NCBI GenBank assembly: GCA_026874595.1
Contig: CM049311.1
Location: 37,964,676 to 38,028,675 of the forward strand
DNA from: Sipunculus nudus
Lineage: Eukaryota; Annelida; Sipuncula; Golfingiida; Sipunculidae
DNA: 64,000 nt
Direction of reading: 5' to 3'
The notes beneath the pieces were generated by a model. It had not been told where the DNA came from. It ran no database searches and worked only from the letters and a program-made list of their open reading frames with translations. Shown here piece after piece: positions 46,583 through 59,746 of the stretch (the stretch's first letter is position 1; each line of letters starts with the position of its first letter). Both the position numbers and the translations under genes were made by a program.

Positions 46583-48747
46583 TTAGCTCAGCTGACTGTA
46601 AATCAACTGAGGTATAGATATGGCCCTTTGTCCGTCGTCCGTCCATTAGCAGGGCACAAATCGTAACTGCTGGACCTAGAAACTTCTAAGTGAATATCCA
46701 GGGAGGTCAATAAAAACCTGAAATTAGGTCACTGCAACCTATATCCTCCGAGACATGGGGCTTGAAAGTACCCCCAAAAATAATCAAAAATATAATACAA
46801 AACCTCCAATATCTTGATAATAAATGCATGGATTGTCATGAATCTTGCCTAGAATATTGACCATGACTAGTTTTTTTCAGTTCCCAAAAGTGGTGGTGCC
46901 ACCTGTATTTTTTATTTTAACAAATATTTTTTAATTTATTTTTACTATAAAATGCCAACAATCATGTCAGTTTCTTAGCTGTAATAACATCTAGTGTCCC
47001 AAAACCTGGTGTGTTTATTCATCCGTCCATCCACACAAATTTGTTTCCAGATGATAACTCCAGGTTGTATTGATACATGTATTTCAAACTTGACTTACAT
47101 ATGGCCCATTAGTAAAGCAAGAACCTATATGATTTTGGGGTCATGAGGTCAAAGGTCAAGGTCACAGGACTCACTTTTTTAAAAAGATTATGGCTGCATT
47201 TTTAGGCTTTTCATCCCAAACTTTCCATTTTGCACATTCAGTGGACTTGCCAGTATGGGGAGAGCATAAATGAATTTGGGGTCAAAGGTCAAGGTCACAG
47301 GAGCCACCTGTTCACAAATTAGTTTCCAGATGATAACTCCAGTTTAGTTTGATATATTGGTTTAAAACTTAACTTAAATATGACTCACCACAAAGGAAAA
47401 ACTGTGTGGATTTTGGGGTTCAACGGGTCAAAGGTCATGGTCACAGGACTCATTTCTTTAAAAAGAATGCATACGCATTTGAAGCCAAACTTTTCATCCC
47501 AAACCTTCCATCTTCAAGATATTGCTAACCTGCCAATAGGGGAAGATTCTGTTCAGTTTTAGGGTCATGAGGTCAAAGGTCAAGGTCACAGTACCCACTT
47601 ATTTAGAAAGATTGTGGATGCATTTTAAGCCATACTTTTCATCAGAAACCTTCCGTCTTGCACATATAGCTGAGCTGCCATTAGGGGAAGAAACTGATTT
47701 ATTTGGGGGTCACAAGGTCAAAGGTCATTGTCACAGGGGCCGCATCTGTCCACATATTTGTTTCTTGATGATAACTCTAGTTTGGATTTACATATTTGTT
47801 TCAATTTTGACTTATATATGACCCACCAATAATGTTAGGCCCCATTTGATTGTGGGATCATAAGGCCAAAGGTCAAGGTCACAGGACCCACTTCTTTAAA
47901 AAGATTTTTGATGTATTTTTAGCCGAACTTTGTCCCAAACATTCTATCTTCGAATGTTGCTCACATGCCAATAGTGGAAGTAACTGATGGATTTTGGGGT
48001 CACAAGGTCAAGGTCATGGGGGCCATCAATCCACATATTACTTTCCAGATTATAACACCAGTTTAGTTTGAAATATTGGTTTCAAACTTGACCTATATAT
48101 GGCCCACCACTAAAGTAAGAACTGTTGATTCCTGGGTCATGAGATCAAAGGTCAAGGTCACAGGACCCACTTCTTTAAAAAGATTTTTGATGTATTTTTA
48201 GCCGAACTTTGTCCCAAACATTCTATCTTCGAATGTTGCTCACATGCCAATAGTGGAAGTAACTGATGGATTTTGGGGTCACAAGGTCAAGGTCATGGGG
48301 GCCATCAATCCACATATTACTTTCCAGATGATAACACCAGTTTAGTTTGAAATATTGGTTTCAAACTTGACTTATATATGGCCCACCACTAAAGTAAGAA
48401 CTGTTGATTCCTGGGTCATGAGATCAAAGGTCAAGGTCACAGGACCCACTTCTTTAAAAAGATTTTTGATGTATTTTAAGCCAAACTTTTCATCTCAATC
48501 CTTCCATCATCAACATGTGGTGCACCTGCCAACAGGAGAAGTTTCCTTTTGATTTTGGGGTCACAAGGTCAAAGGTTAAGGTCACAGGGCCCATCCATTC
48601 ACAAATTAGTTTATGGATGATAACTCCAGTATGGGTAGACAGGTTGACTTCAAACTGATCACAGGACCAATATTTTGGAAAACCTCATAAACACATATCC
48701 TTATAGACAAATGCAGCTGCGCGTCGAGACCCATGGGTCCCTAGTTT
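46583..48747 (+). mobile_element. TIR element b: internal tandem array with nuclear-receptor-like sites
   Basis: It opens TTAGCTCAGCTGACTG then TTTGTCCGTCGTCCGTCC, and closes GCAGCTGCGCGTCGAGACCC, CATGGGTCCCTAG. The interior from about 47040 to 48620 is a tandem repeat of about 279 bp composed of two similar halves. Each half contains a GGTCAAAGGTCAAGGTCACAG-type block, eleven in all. Two adjacent units (about 47871-48053 and 48150-48332) are essentially identical. Short frames are by-products of the repeat. No transposase is visible. Confidence 0.7.
47146..48580 (+). promoter_or_regulatory. Eleven AGGTCA direct-repeat sites inside element b
   Basis: The full motif AGGTCAAAGGTCAAGGTCA occurs intact at 47146-47164 and 47570-47588. 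Near-versions occur at about 47282, 47429, 47711, 47862, 48003, 48140, 48283, 48421 and 48565. It contains a DR1 (two AGGTCA half-sites one base apart), an abutting third half-site and TCAAGGTCA, the extended monomer site of NR5A/ERR-type receptors. That these bind receptors is inference from the sequence. Confidence 0.5.
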
Positions 48748-49106
48748 TTAGAAGATCTTTGTAGCCACTGAGCTGTAATGGGCTGTTATGGCATATGACT
48801 AAATTCATCTTCCCATAACTCAGCCAAAATTCACTGAACACAGACCATTTGAACAAACATCAGAAAGCACTACCCTACGATCATTTCAGTGTGATATTTA
48901 ACAATTTGGCCATATGGTTTCAGATAAGACGTTTTTTGTAGCCCTCAGTATGATACTGGCACTGATGACCCCCGTACATAAAAAGCTTGATGCAGGTGGC
49001 GCCACCAATACCTCAATTTCAGATATGACTCATGTGACCAACATTGGCATAAAATTTGTTATGATAGCTCCAGCCGTTTCTGAGATTGAAATTTTAATAT
49101 GCTTTT

Positions 49107-52100
49107 TTAGCTCAGCTGACTGAAAGTCATCTGAGCTATAGCGATCACTCTTTGTCCGTCGTCCCTCTGTCTGTCTGTCCGTCTGTCCGTCCGTTAACCA
49201 GGCACAAATCGTAACCGCTGAACCTAGAACCTTGTAACTTGGGATTCTGAGAGGTCCATGAAAAATCTCCTTGGAAACCAGAAATTAGGTCTCTGTTACC
49301 CATATCCTTCGAGCTATGGGGCCCCAAAGTACCCCCCAGAATAGTAAAAAAATTCATACAAAAACTTCAATATCTCAATAACTACAACACTGATGGTCAT
49401 GATTTTTGGCATACATATTGATCATGAGATGTTCCATAAGTTCCTGCAGACTGGTGGCGCCACCTGTATTTTTCGATTTTTTTACAATTTTTTCCTCTAT
49501 TTTTGAGACGTTTATGATGCTGTCATCTGTTAACGTGGCACAAATCGTAACCGCTGGACCTAGAATCTTCATTCTCGACACACTAAGAAACCTTTTAAAA
49601 GTCTCCATGGAAACCATAAATTAGATCTCTGTTACCCATATCCTTCGAGCTATGGGGCCCCAAAGTACCCCCTAGAAAAGTAAAAAATTTCATACAAAAA
49701 CTTCAATATCTCATTAACTACTTGACTGATGGTCATGATTTTTGGCATATGTATTGATCATGAGATGTTCCATCACTTCCTGCCGACTGGTGGCGCAACC
49801 TGAATTTTTCGATTTTTTACAAATTTAAAAATGTGAACAGCTGTTAACAGGGCACAAATCATAAAGACTGGACCTAGAATCTTCATTCTTGACACACTGA
49901 GAGGTCCATAAAAAGTCACCATGGAAACCTGAAATAAGGTCTCTGTTACCCATATCCTTTGAGCTATGGGGGGCTCCCAATAACCCCCCAGAATAATGGA
50001 AAATTTGATAAAAACAAACTGCAACATCTCAATAACTACAACACTGATGGTCATGATTTTTGGCATACATATTGATCAAGAGGTGTTTCATCAGTACCTG
50101 CAGACTGGTGGTGCCACCTGTATTTTTTCAAATTTTCACAATTTTTTTTTCTCTATTTTTGAGACCTTTTAGGATGTAGTTATCTGTCAACAGGGTACAA
50201 ATCGTAAGGACTGGACCTAGAATCTTCATTGTTGACACACAGGGAGACCCATGATAAGTCTCCATGGACACCTGAAATTAGGTCTCTGTTACCTATATCC
50301 TATGAGCTATGGCACTCCAAAGTACAGCTCAGAATAATGGAAAATTTGATACAAAAGCTGAAGTATCTGAACAACTAATGCAGAGATCACCATCATTGTT
50401 TTCATGGATATTGATCATGGAGTGTTTCATCAGTTTCTGCAGACTGGTGGCACCACCTGTATTTGTTCGGGTTTTTTTTTATGAATTTTTGAGACCTTTA
50501 AAGTTATGAACATCTGTTAACAGGGCACAAATCATTAAAACTGGACCTAGAATCTTCATTCTTGACACACAGGGAGACCCATGAAAAGTCTCCATGGAAA
50601 CCTGAAATTAGGTCTCTGTTACCCATATTCTTTAAGCTGTATGGCTCCAAATTACCCCCCAGAATAATGGAAAATTTGATACAAAAACTGCAGTATCTCA
50701 ATAACTACAACACTGATGGTCATGATTTTAGGCATACATATTGATCATGAGCTGTTCCATCAGTTTCTGCAGACTGGGTGCGCCACCTCTATTTTTTTCA
50801 AATTTTTACGATTTTTTTTCTCTTTTTTTGATACCTTTAAAGATGTGGTTATCTGTCAACAGGGTACAAATCGCAACAACTGGATCTAGAATCTTCATTC
50901 TTGTCATGCAAGGAGGCCCATGAAAAGTGCCTGTGGAAACTTAAAATTAGGTCTCTGTTACCCATATCCTTCAAGCTATAGGACTCCGAAGTATCCCTCA
51001 GAATAATGGACAATTTGATACAAAAGCTGAAGTATCTGAACAACTAATGGGGAGATCACCATGATTCTTTGCATGGATATTGATGTTTGTAAGTGTTTTT
51101 ATTAGTTTTTGCAGACTGGTGGAGCCACCTGTATTTTTGTACCCGCCTAAACGAAGTTTTGTGGATACTATGTTTTTGACCGGGTTCCTCCGCCGTTGCC
51201 GCATTCGTTTCCAGAGAGCTCCTCTGGGACTTGATTTTATGAGCTTTCCAAGCTCATATCTCGGGAACCGTTTGACTGATCAGGAAATAAAATTTATACT
51301 AATGTAGCCCTTGGATAGCTCTATAACATACACAAAAAATGGTGGCGCCACCTGTAATCATGTTTGCACAGTGTCCATCTGTTCATCTGCCTTTGGTTAA
51401 AATCACTCATATCTCTGCAGTGAATTGACTAATTCACCTGAAATTCGGCATGCATATACATCCTGGATAGCTTTCTTGATTTTATGACAGGTGGCGCCAC
51501 CTACATTCTCATTCACGCTGATGACATCCAAGCTCATATTTCGGGAACCGTTTGACCGATCGGGCCAAAATTTTGCATGTGTATAGATCTAACATAGCTC
51601 TTTATCATATGCTAAACTGGTGGCGCCACCTGCAACCATTTTTGCATAGTGTCTGTCTGTTTGTCTGCCGTGCAATAAAGTCACTCACATCTTGGCAGTG
51701 GTTTGACATATCTGCCTAAAATTTTGCAGTTTTATACATCCTGGATAGCTTTCTTGATTTTATGACACGTGGCGCCACCTTTATTCTAGTTTATGCTGCA
51801 GACATCCAAGCTCATATCTCGGGAACCGTTTGAACGATTGGGCCAAAATTTTGCATGTGTATAGATCTCACATAGGTCTTTATCATACACAAAACTGGAG
51901 GGGCCACCTGCAACCATTTTTGCACATTTTGCACAGCGTCTGTCTGTTTGTCTGCCGTGGCCTAAAATCACTCATTTCTCTGTAGTGGTTTGACATAACT
52001 GCCTAAAATTTTGCAGGTTTATACATCCTGGATAGCTTTCTTGATTTTATGACAGGTGGCGCCACCTACATTCTAGTTAACGCTGCACACATCCAAGCTA

Positions 52101-52662
52101 ATATCTCAGGAACCATTTGACCGATTGGGCCAAAATTGTGCTTGTGTTTAGATCTCACATAGGTCTTTATCATACACAAAACTGCAACCATTTTTGCACA
52201 GCATCTGTCTGTTTGTCTGCCGTGGGCTAAAATCACTCATATCCATGTAGTGGTTTGATTTTTCTGCCTAAAATTTTGCATATGTATACAACTTGGACAG
52301 CTTTCTGGATTTGTGGTAGGTTGCACAACCTACATACACATTTAGGCTGCAGACATCCATGCTAATATGCAACATACCTCACTCTGTTTCCCCTTGCCAC
52401 TCAATCCATGCCTCACTTCACCCGTTCCACTCTGATTTTGGCAGATACACGTAGTCACTTGTCGGCTACCCGTATTCTAGTTTTTAAAGTTTACACATTT
52501 TTTCTCTATTTTTCAGATATATAAATACAGACTAAATCTTGGCCTGTTGGTTAATCTGTTTGATGCTTCAGTTGAATGGGTATCTATCATTCTGATGATA
52601 AAATTTCCTTTTGTGAATCTCTTCCCAGTCAGCTGAGCGTCATGACCCATGGGTCACTTGTT
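49107..52662 (+). mobile_element. TIR element c: 3.5-kb element built from GGTGGCGCCACC tandem repeats
   Basis: It opens TTAGCTCAGCTGACTGAAAG with a CCGTC-rich run, and closes CAGTCAGCTGAGCGTCATGA then CCCATGGGTCACTTGTT. CAGCTGAC at the start and GTCAGCTG at the end are inverted. The interior holds two arrays. From 49200 to 51110 the unit is about 335 bp with cores near 49453, 49788, 50107, 50448, 50776 and 51108. From 51340 to 52340 the unit is about 278 bp with two cores each (near 51343, 51493, 51621, 51769, 51893, 52057) and a CTCATATCTCGGGAACCGTT block. No transposase was seen. Confidence 0.7.
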
Positions 52663-54130
52663 GGACAGATGACCAAGTTCAACCTTTTGTAACTCAGCCA
52701 AAAATCTCCGAACTGGAATCATTCAAACAAACTTGTGAGAGATTGTTCCAGGGATCATTTCTTTGAAATATTGGACAATTTGGCTGGACAATGTCAGGGA
52801 AGAAGATTTTTAAACCTTTTTTTAGCTTTTTCCCTATAAAATCTAAAAAAACGCAGTTAGAAAAAAAATAAACAAAATCCGATAGTTTTTCCAATGATTG
52901 ATTGTTTGCAAAAAATTTGGTGATGCTAACTCCTACCGTTTTTGGGATAGCTATGGTTAACATACAGACGACGCACTGACGCACAACAGACAACGACCCT
53001 CAAAGGTTTGCTAAAAATGGTCTGTAATTTCTGATACATTCCAGCATTCAGGCCCTCATCCCCTATATTCTCTTGTAAATAGAACCGTGAGAAAAGTGAA
53101 AAAATATGTTTGAACTCCATAAAATAAACCCTTTCAGTAAAATTTCATACAAAAGGCCTTATTCTCAAAACAACTGACTGGTTGTCATGAAAATATGAGT
53201 GTTAAAGGACTTTAAAGATTTTACATCATTTCAAGAAGACTAGTGTAGTAGTGGTTTCACCTACAATTCCTCAATATTTCCATATTATAGTTGTATTTTT
53301 TAAGGATTACAGATTGTAGCTGTCCAGACATCAGTTTATTAAGCACAGATCATAACTGTAGGACTTCTAATGAAAAACCCATTGGAATTGGCCATTAAAA
53401 AAAAGACCTCAATTTGTTTTGTTATACCAAAAGTACACTGACAATCAATGCTGCATGGCTTGTAGTATTACTCTCATAAAACAACAAACTGGCTTTCATA
53501 TCAATATTTTAATAATATTTCTGGTTTCCAAACAACATATATACAAATCATTTCTATTTACAGTATCCTAAAATGATATCTGCACAATGTGGAAAACTAC
53601 AACTGTTATCTGCAGATGTGAAAAGCACAAGAGCATAACATTATTTATTACCCTTCAAATCCTTACATGATTTTGTTAAATAGCATTAAAGTTCTAATTT
53701 ACAAACTCTTTGAGGAAAATATTAATGTTGGTCTCAACAAAACACTGTAACCTGTACACAGTACTGACCTTTCATTTAAGTGTACACTTTGACTCCCTGG
53801 GATATGCATAAAGTGAGCAGCTCACTGATTAAAAGTCCACATGATGAGCGTGAAGATTAACATGATGTGTAAATAAACACAGTGGCATGGCACATAAACC
53901 CCACCAAAAATGGCATGGACTGCATTTACCAGTACAAATACATTATATAGCAGGACTGATGAAAATTGGCCAATATGGAAGATAACGTGTACAGTTTTAA
54001 CATATTTTTTTCTGTTAGCAGTAGATTAATTTCCATGCTTTGATGATGCTTTAAATTGGTCTAGGGCTGTCTTAAGTTGGTCATATCAACCATCAATGGC
54101 CTATATTACTTGGTTCTCTCAGACTTTATC
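52663..54130. other. Intergenic, no gene supported
   Basis: AT-rich sequence. CTCAGCCAAAAATC-type blocks around 52690 resemble sequence at 46305 and 48823 and may be flanking parts of the same repeat families. Nothing coding is recognised. Confidence 0.45.
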
Positions 54131-54209
54131 TCCATTTGAAATTATTTTAGATTTTTAACTTTAAGATCAACTTCAGCTGAGCACAGTGACCCAAGGGTCT
54201 CTTGTTTAT
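54130..54209 (+). repeat. Solo right end of the element a family
   Basis: TTTGAAATTATTTTAGATTT, then CAACTTCAGCTGAGC, ACAGTGACCCAAGGGTC and TCTTGTTTAT match 14098-14175 closely. No matching left end is seen nearby. Confidence 0.6.
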
Positions 54210-54594
54210 ATGCTACTGTTGTATGTGAGAGAACAATACACACTGGATACAAAGATATCAATTAAGATATGACAGGAATATATGACAATCTGTATGCTTA
54301 ACATGGGTGACTTTTATTATTCACATCTATGTAATCACTGATAATCAGTCATAAACATAACAGTACTACTACAGTATAAAACCAGAGCTAGGCAAATATT
54401 ACAACAAATGATAGCTCTGATTATGTGACAAAAATAATAATTTCATAGATACACCTCTTTTCCAAACAAGACTTTAAACTTCTGAAGAGTTTAGATGTGT
54501 TCCTTTTCCAGTGCACTCTTGTGCCATTCTAAATTTAAGTAGACGTGTACTTCCCGGTATAAATTACACTCCTTACATGTCAGTTATATGCCTC

Positions 54595-54720
54595 AGTTGT
54601 TCCAGGTCTCCTTCATTTTAACTGCTGCTTTGCATAGCAAGATTCTCCAGGTTTCACCACCAGGGCTCACAGAGAGAAAATAACTGTTATCAGACCAATG
54701 AGAGCATGGTATCACATTGT
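54595..54720 (-). repeat. Dispersed repeat family B, copy 2
   Basis: This is the reverse complement of the block at 27460-27590, with shared ATACCATGCTCTCATT, AACCTGG-AATCTTGCT and AAGGAGACCT segments. Confidence 0.6.
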
Positions 54721-56274
54721 GCATCCAACTCCCAGCTTCCTGCAACACTCTGCTCTTGTTAGTCTGATTCTTGGCCCTGTGCCAGCTGTAGTGATGAGAC
54801 CCCTAAAAAACTTGCAAAAAAAAAGCAGTGGTTAAAACAAGGGAGATATGGAACATCTGCAGTGTATGACCACTGTATGTGGAGTGAGTGTATAAACATA
54901 TTTCAGACACTTTTCCGTTATTTTCATGGATTCCATTATAGGGATCCAGTGTCCATTCAGCTTATTATCTTGTGATTTCTGAGCTACAATAGGCCTGGGA
55001 TCACTCAGTCTAATACTAGAAGTTCAAGAACCTACTTCTCTAATAGCATAACATTTGTAACCATAGTAACATCTCAAACACCACAGAATACCACAAGCTT
55101 CCTGTCTATAGATAAATGTATCGATTTTGGGGGTTTTTTTTATCCATATGATAATGATGATGATGAATGGGATAAAACTAGCTGACAAAAGTGAAAATAT
55201 TGTTATTTCTGGAAAAAGAATTTGAATATCCTCTGGAATATGTACATGAACTAAAATTTTACAATACCATCACTTAAATCCCATCACATGCTAATTGAGT
55301 TACAGTTCCCTTTCATATGCAAGGTCAGAGGATAGAGAAATTTTACATAAGTTTTATCTTCAGCATTTTTATTATTCATGATATTTATTGATATCCATCC
55401 CCAAGAGCAGTCAAGCTACATACTTATAGCCTGTGGCATCCCTGGGAAAAACTCATATATCTAAAACCAACCCAAAAATTGTTTTAAATTCATATAAGAC
55501 CAAATACATTATTTTCAACCTGGCACAATTTTCTTTATGATGGTGTATTCATTTTTGGCATTTTTTTCATTTTCATGTATATATTTACATTAAATATTTA
55601 CTTAGTATATTACTGTTAGTAGTGGTACCCAGTAACAGTAGGCCAATTTCTAGTGAACTAATTTAAGCTACATGACAACTTGAATATCTGAGGACATTTT
55701 TATTTTCCTCCATCATGTTTCTATCTACCTTACAACTGAACTATTAAATTTTTTAAATTAAATCTTTTTATTTCATTTTTAAACACAAGGTAGAGAAAAA
55801 AAAACGGTTTGGAGATATAGTCATGTAATTTTATATTAAATGACTAAAATGTGACTTGCTGTTTATGGCCACTTGAAATAGTGTACTATTAAGATATTTA
55901 AAATTTGTCTATAATGTTAAAATATCATATGAAAATAGATGAAAATGAAAAAAATACATATACCATCTGCACAAACCCTGCACCAGGTTTAAAATGATTT
56001 ATAATGTATGGGTCAAATACCATTTTTAAATGACATTTGAGTTTATTTAGAATGAGGGTGTTTTTCAAAGCAATGCAACCTTTAAGGCTATCACATCACA
56101 CCACAGAGTACGTAGAGTTCCCAGGCCACATCTGGTAACTGACTCAAGGATTATCACACAAAGCCCTTGACTTATCAGCCTTGGGCATAAAATTATCACA
56201 ACCAGTCCTGAACCATACACATCAAGTTTCTCCCATTCCAAGAGAATTCTCACTACACAGCCCTGTCAGTCACC
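54721..56274. other. Intergenic, no gene supported
   Basis: AT-rich sequence without recognisable repeats or coding exons. Confidence 0.45.
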
Positions 56275-56640
56275 AGCTAGCATTCCATGTATGCATATGT
56301 AGAATGTATGTGTGTGTGGTGTGTATAAACATACAGCTAGAAAATAATCAGCCTGTGATTCCTTTAATACGTAAGTTACAAACCCGGATGTAGTAAAGTG
56401 CTGAATGAGTAGAGAAGACTTCTGCCAAAGGAATACCCTGTCATTGACGTCAAATTGTAGGATTCCCCAGTCTGTTACCATGTGTATGTGTTTCAATAGC
56501 TACAGTTAGCAATCACAATGTGCTGCATACAGGTATGTATACTCAAACATACTGCATACACAAACCAGATTATGAAATCACTCCAAGAAAATATACTGTG
56601 TCCCATTCCTAACTGCATGTACACAGAATATACCAACTGG
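56275..56640. repeat. Dispersed repeat family A, copy 3
   Basis: CTAGCATTCCATGTATGCAT at the left, AGGAATACCCTGTCATTGAC inside and ATTCCTAACTGCATGTACAC at the right match 11805-12180 over the full length. Confidence 0.7.
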
Positions 56641-57066
56641 TATCAAAAACTTTGATGATATCATAAAATAGTGTAACAAAGCAGTGCAAAACACTATGGC
56701 CTATATATATGTTATATATGCACTAAGTCAACGTTTATACAGCTTGCGATTTCTACAATCAGTGTCATGGTGCTTTTAAAACTTCCATGTGTTGTAGGTC
56801 TCTTCCCGGTGTTGTAGGGGAGTCTTGGCCTTGAAGCCTTTGTCTCAGTCTTGGTGGTATATGGCAATAACTTGACTCAGTCTCAGACCTTCCAGCCTCG
56901 GTAACCCAGGCCCAGGCAAGCTTCAGGACCTATTTTATATAGTTTGCTTTCATTTGTTCACATCGACATCTGTTTTAACAGTGGGGTTCTCTAATGGTAA
57001 GCACACTTGATTGACATTGTTGTAGAATTCTGAAACACTTGATTGGAATATAAGGTCACAAATGTG

Positions 57067-59746
57067 TTGACTTCAGCCAGAATTCAGATATTGAATCTTA
57101 ATATGGCATACTCTTGATTTGGATGGTTGTGAGTCAGACCCGGTCTTAGCCTCAGAGGGCTTGTCTCAATTGGACTCAGTCTAAGCCTCAAAGGGCTGTG
57201 TTGACTTCAGCCAGAATTCAGATATTGAATCTTAATATGGCATACTCTTGATTTGGATGGTTGTGAGTCAGACCCGGTCTTAGCCTCAGAGGGCTTGTCT
57301 CAATTGGACTCAGTCTAAGCCTCAAAGGGCTGTGTTGACTTCAGCCAGAATTCAGATATTGAATCTTAATATGGCATACTCTTGATTTGGATGGTTGTGA
57401 GTCAGACCCGGTCTTAGCCTCAGAGGGCTTGTCTCAATTGGACTCAGTCTAAGCCTCAAAGGGCTGTGTTGACTTCAGCCAGAATTCAGATATTGAATCT
57501 TAATATGGCATACTCTTGATTTTGATGGTTGTGAGTCAGACCCGGTCTTAGCCTCAGAGGGCTTGTCGCAATTGGACTCAGTCTAAGCCTCAAAGGGCTG
57601 TGTTGACTTCAGCAAGAATTCAGATATTGAATCTTAATATGGCATACTCTTGATTTTGATGGTTGTGAGTCAGACCCGGTCTTAGCCTCAGAGGGCTTGT
57701 CGCAATTGGACTCAGTCTAAGCCTCAAAGGGCTGTGTTGACTTCAGCAAGAATTCAGATATTGAATCTTAATATGGCATACTCTTGATTTTGATGGTTGT
57801 GAGTCAGACCCTGTCTTAGCCTCAGAGGGCTTGTCGCAATTGGACTCAGTCTAAGCCTCAAAGGGCTGTGTTGACTTCAGCAAGAATTCAGATATTGAAT
57901 CTTAATATGGCATACTCTTGATTTTGATGGTTGTGAGTCAGACCCGGTCTTAGCCTCAGAGGGCTTGTCTCAATTGGACTCAGTCTAAGCCTCAAAGGGC
58001 TGTGTTGACTTCAGCAAGAATTCAGATATTGAATCTTAATATGGCATACTCTTGATTTTGATGGTTGTGAGTCAGACCCAGTCTTAGCCTCAGAGGGCTT
58101 GTCTCAATTTGACTCAGTCTAAGCCTCAAAGGGCTGTGTTGACTTCAGCCAGAATTCAGATATTGAATCTTAATATGGCATACTCTTGATTTTGATGGTT
58201 GTGAGTCAGACCCGGTCTTAGCCTCAGAGGGCTTGTCTCAATTGGACTCAGTCTAAGCCTCAAAGGGCTGTGTTGACTTCAGCCAGAATTCAGATATTGA
58301 ATCTTAATATGGCATACTCTTGATTTGGATGGTTGTGAGTCAGACCCGGTCTTAGCCTCAGAGGGCTTGTCTCAATTGGACTCAGTCTAAGCCTCAAAGG
58401 GCTGTGTTGACTTCAGCAAGAATTCAGATATTGAATCTTAATATGGCATACTCTTGATTTTGATGGTTGTGAGTCAGACCCGGTCTTAGCCTCAGAGGGC
58501 TTGTCTCAATTGGACTCAGTCTAAGCCTCAAAGGGCTGTGTTGACTTCAGCCAGAATTCAGATATTGAATCTTAATATGGCATACTCTTGATTTGGATGG
58601 TTGTGAGTCAGACCCGGTCTTAGCCTCAGAGGGCTTGTCTCAATTGGACTCAGTCTAAGCCTCAAAGGGCTGTGTTGACTTCAGCAAGAATTCAGATATT
58701 GAATCTTAATATGGCATACTCTTGATTTTGATGGTTGTGAGTCAGACCCGGTCTTAGCCTCAGAGGGCTTGTCTCAATTGGACTCAGTCTAAGCCTCAAA
58801 GGGCTGTGTTGACTTCAGCAAGAATTCAGATATTGAATCTTAATATGGCATACTCTTGATTTTGATGGTTGTGAGTCAGACCCGGTCTTAGCCTCAGAGG
58901 GCTTGTCGCAATTGGACTCAGTCTAAGCCTCAAAGGGCTGTGTTGACTTCAGCAAGAATTCAGATATTGAATCTTAATATGGCATACTCTTGATTTTGAT
59001 GGTTGTGAGTCAGACCCGGTCTTAGCCTCAGAGGGCTTGTCTCAATTGGACTCAGTCTAAGCCTCAAAGGGCTGTGTTGACTTCAGCCAGAATTCAGATA
59101 TTGAATCTTAATATGGCATACTCTTGATTTGGATGGTTGTGAGTCAGACCCGGTCTTAGCCTCAGAGGGCTTGTCTCAATTGGACTCAGTCTAAGCCTCA
59201 AAGGGCTGTGTTGACTTCAGCAAGAATTCAGATATTGAATCTTAATATGGCATACTCTTGATTTTGATGGTTGTGAGTCAGACCCGGTCTTAGCCTCAGA
59301 GGGCTTGTCTCAATTGGACTCAGTCTAAGCCTCAAAGGGCTGTGTTGACTTCAGCCAGAATTCAGATATTGAATCTTAATATGGCATACTCTTGATTTGG
59401 ATGGTTGTGAGTCAGACCCGGTCTTAGCCTCAGAGGGCTTGTCTCAATTGGACTCAGTCTAAGCCTCAAAGGGCTGTGTTGACTTCAGCCAGAATTCAGA
59501 TATTGAATCTTAATATGGCATACTCTTGATTTGGATGGTTGTGAGTCAGACCCTGTCTTAGCCTCAGAGGGCTTGTCTCAATTGGACTCAGTCTAAGCCT
59601 CAAAGGGCTGTGTTGACTTCAGCCAGAATTCAGATATTGAATCTTAATATGGCATACTCTTGATTTTGATGGTTGTGAGTCAGACCCGGTCTTAGCCTCA
59701 GAGGGCTTGTCTCAATTGGACTCAGTCTAAGCCTCAAAGGGCTGTG
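57067..59746 (+). repeat. 134-bp satellite array, exactly 20 copies
   Basis: The unit begins TTGACTTCAGCCAGAATTCA and ends TAAGCCTCAAAGGGCTGTG. Copy starts step by exactly 134 bp (57067, 57201, 57335 ... 59613) with no length variation. Each copy has one GAATTC site. Four variable positions recur: CCAG/CAAG, TTTGG/TTTTG, CCGGT/CCTGT or CCAGT, and TCTCA/TCGCA. CAAG always goes with TTTTG. A diverged CTCAGTCT...AGCCT stretch at about 56815-56905 may be a related precursor. Confidence 0.95.
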
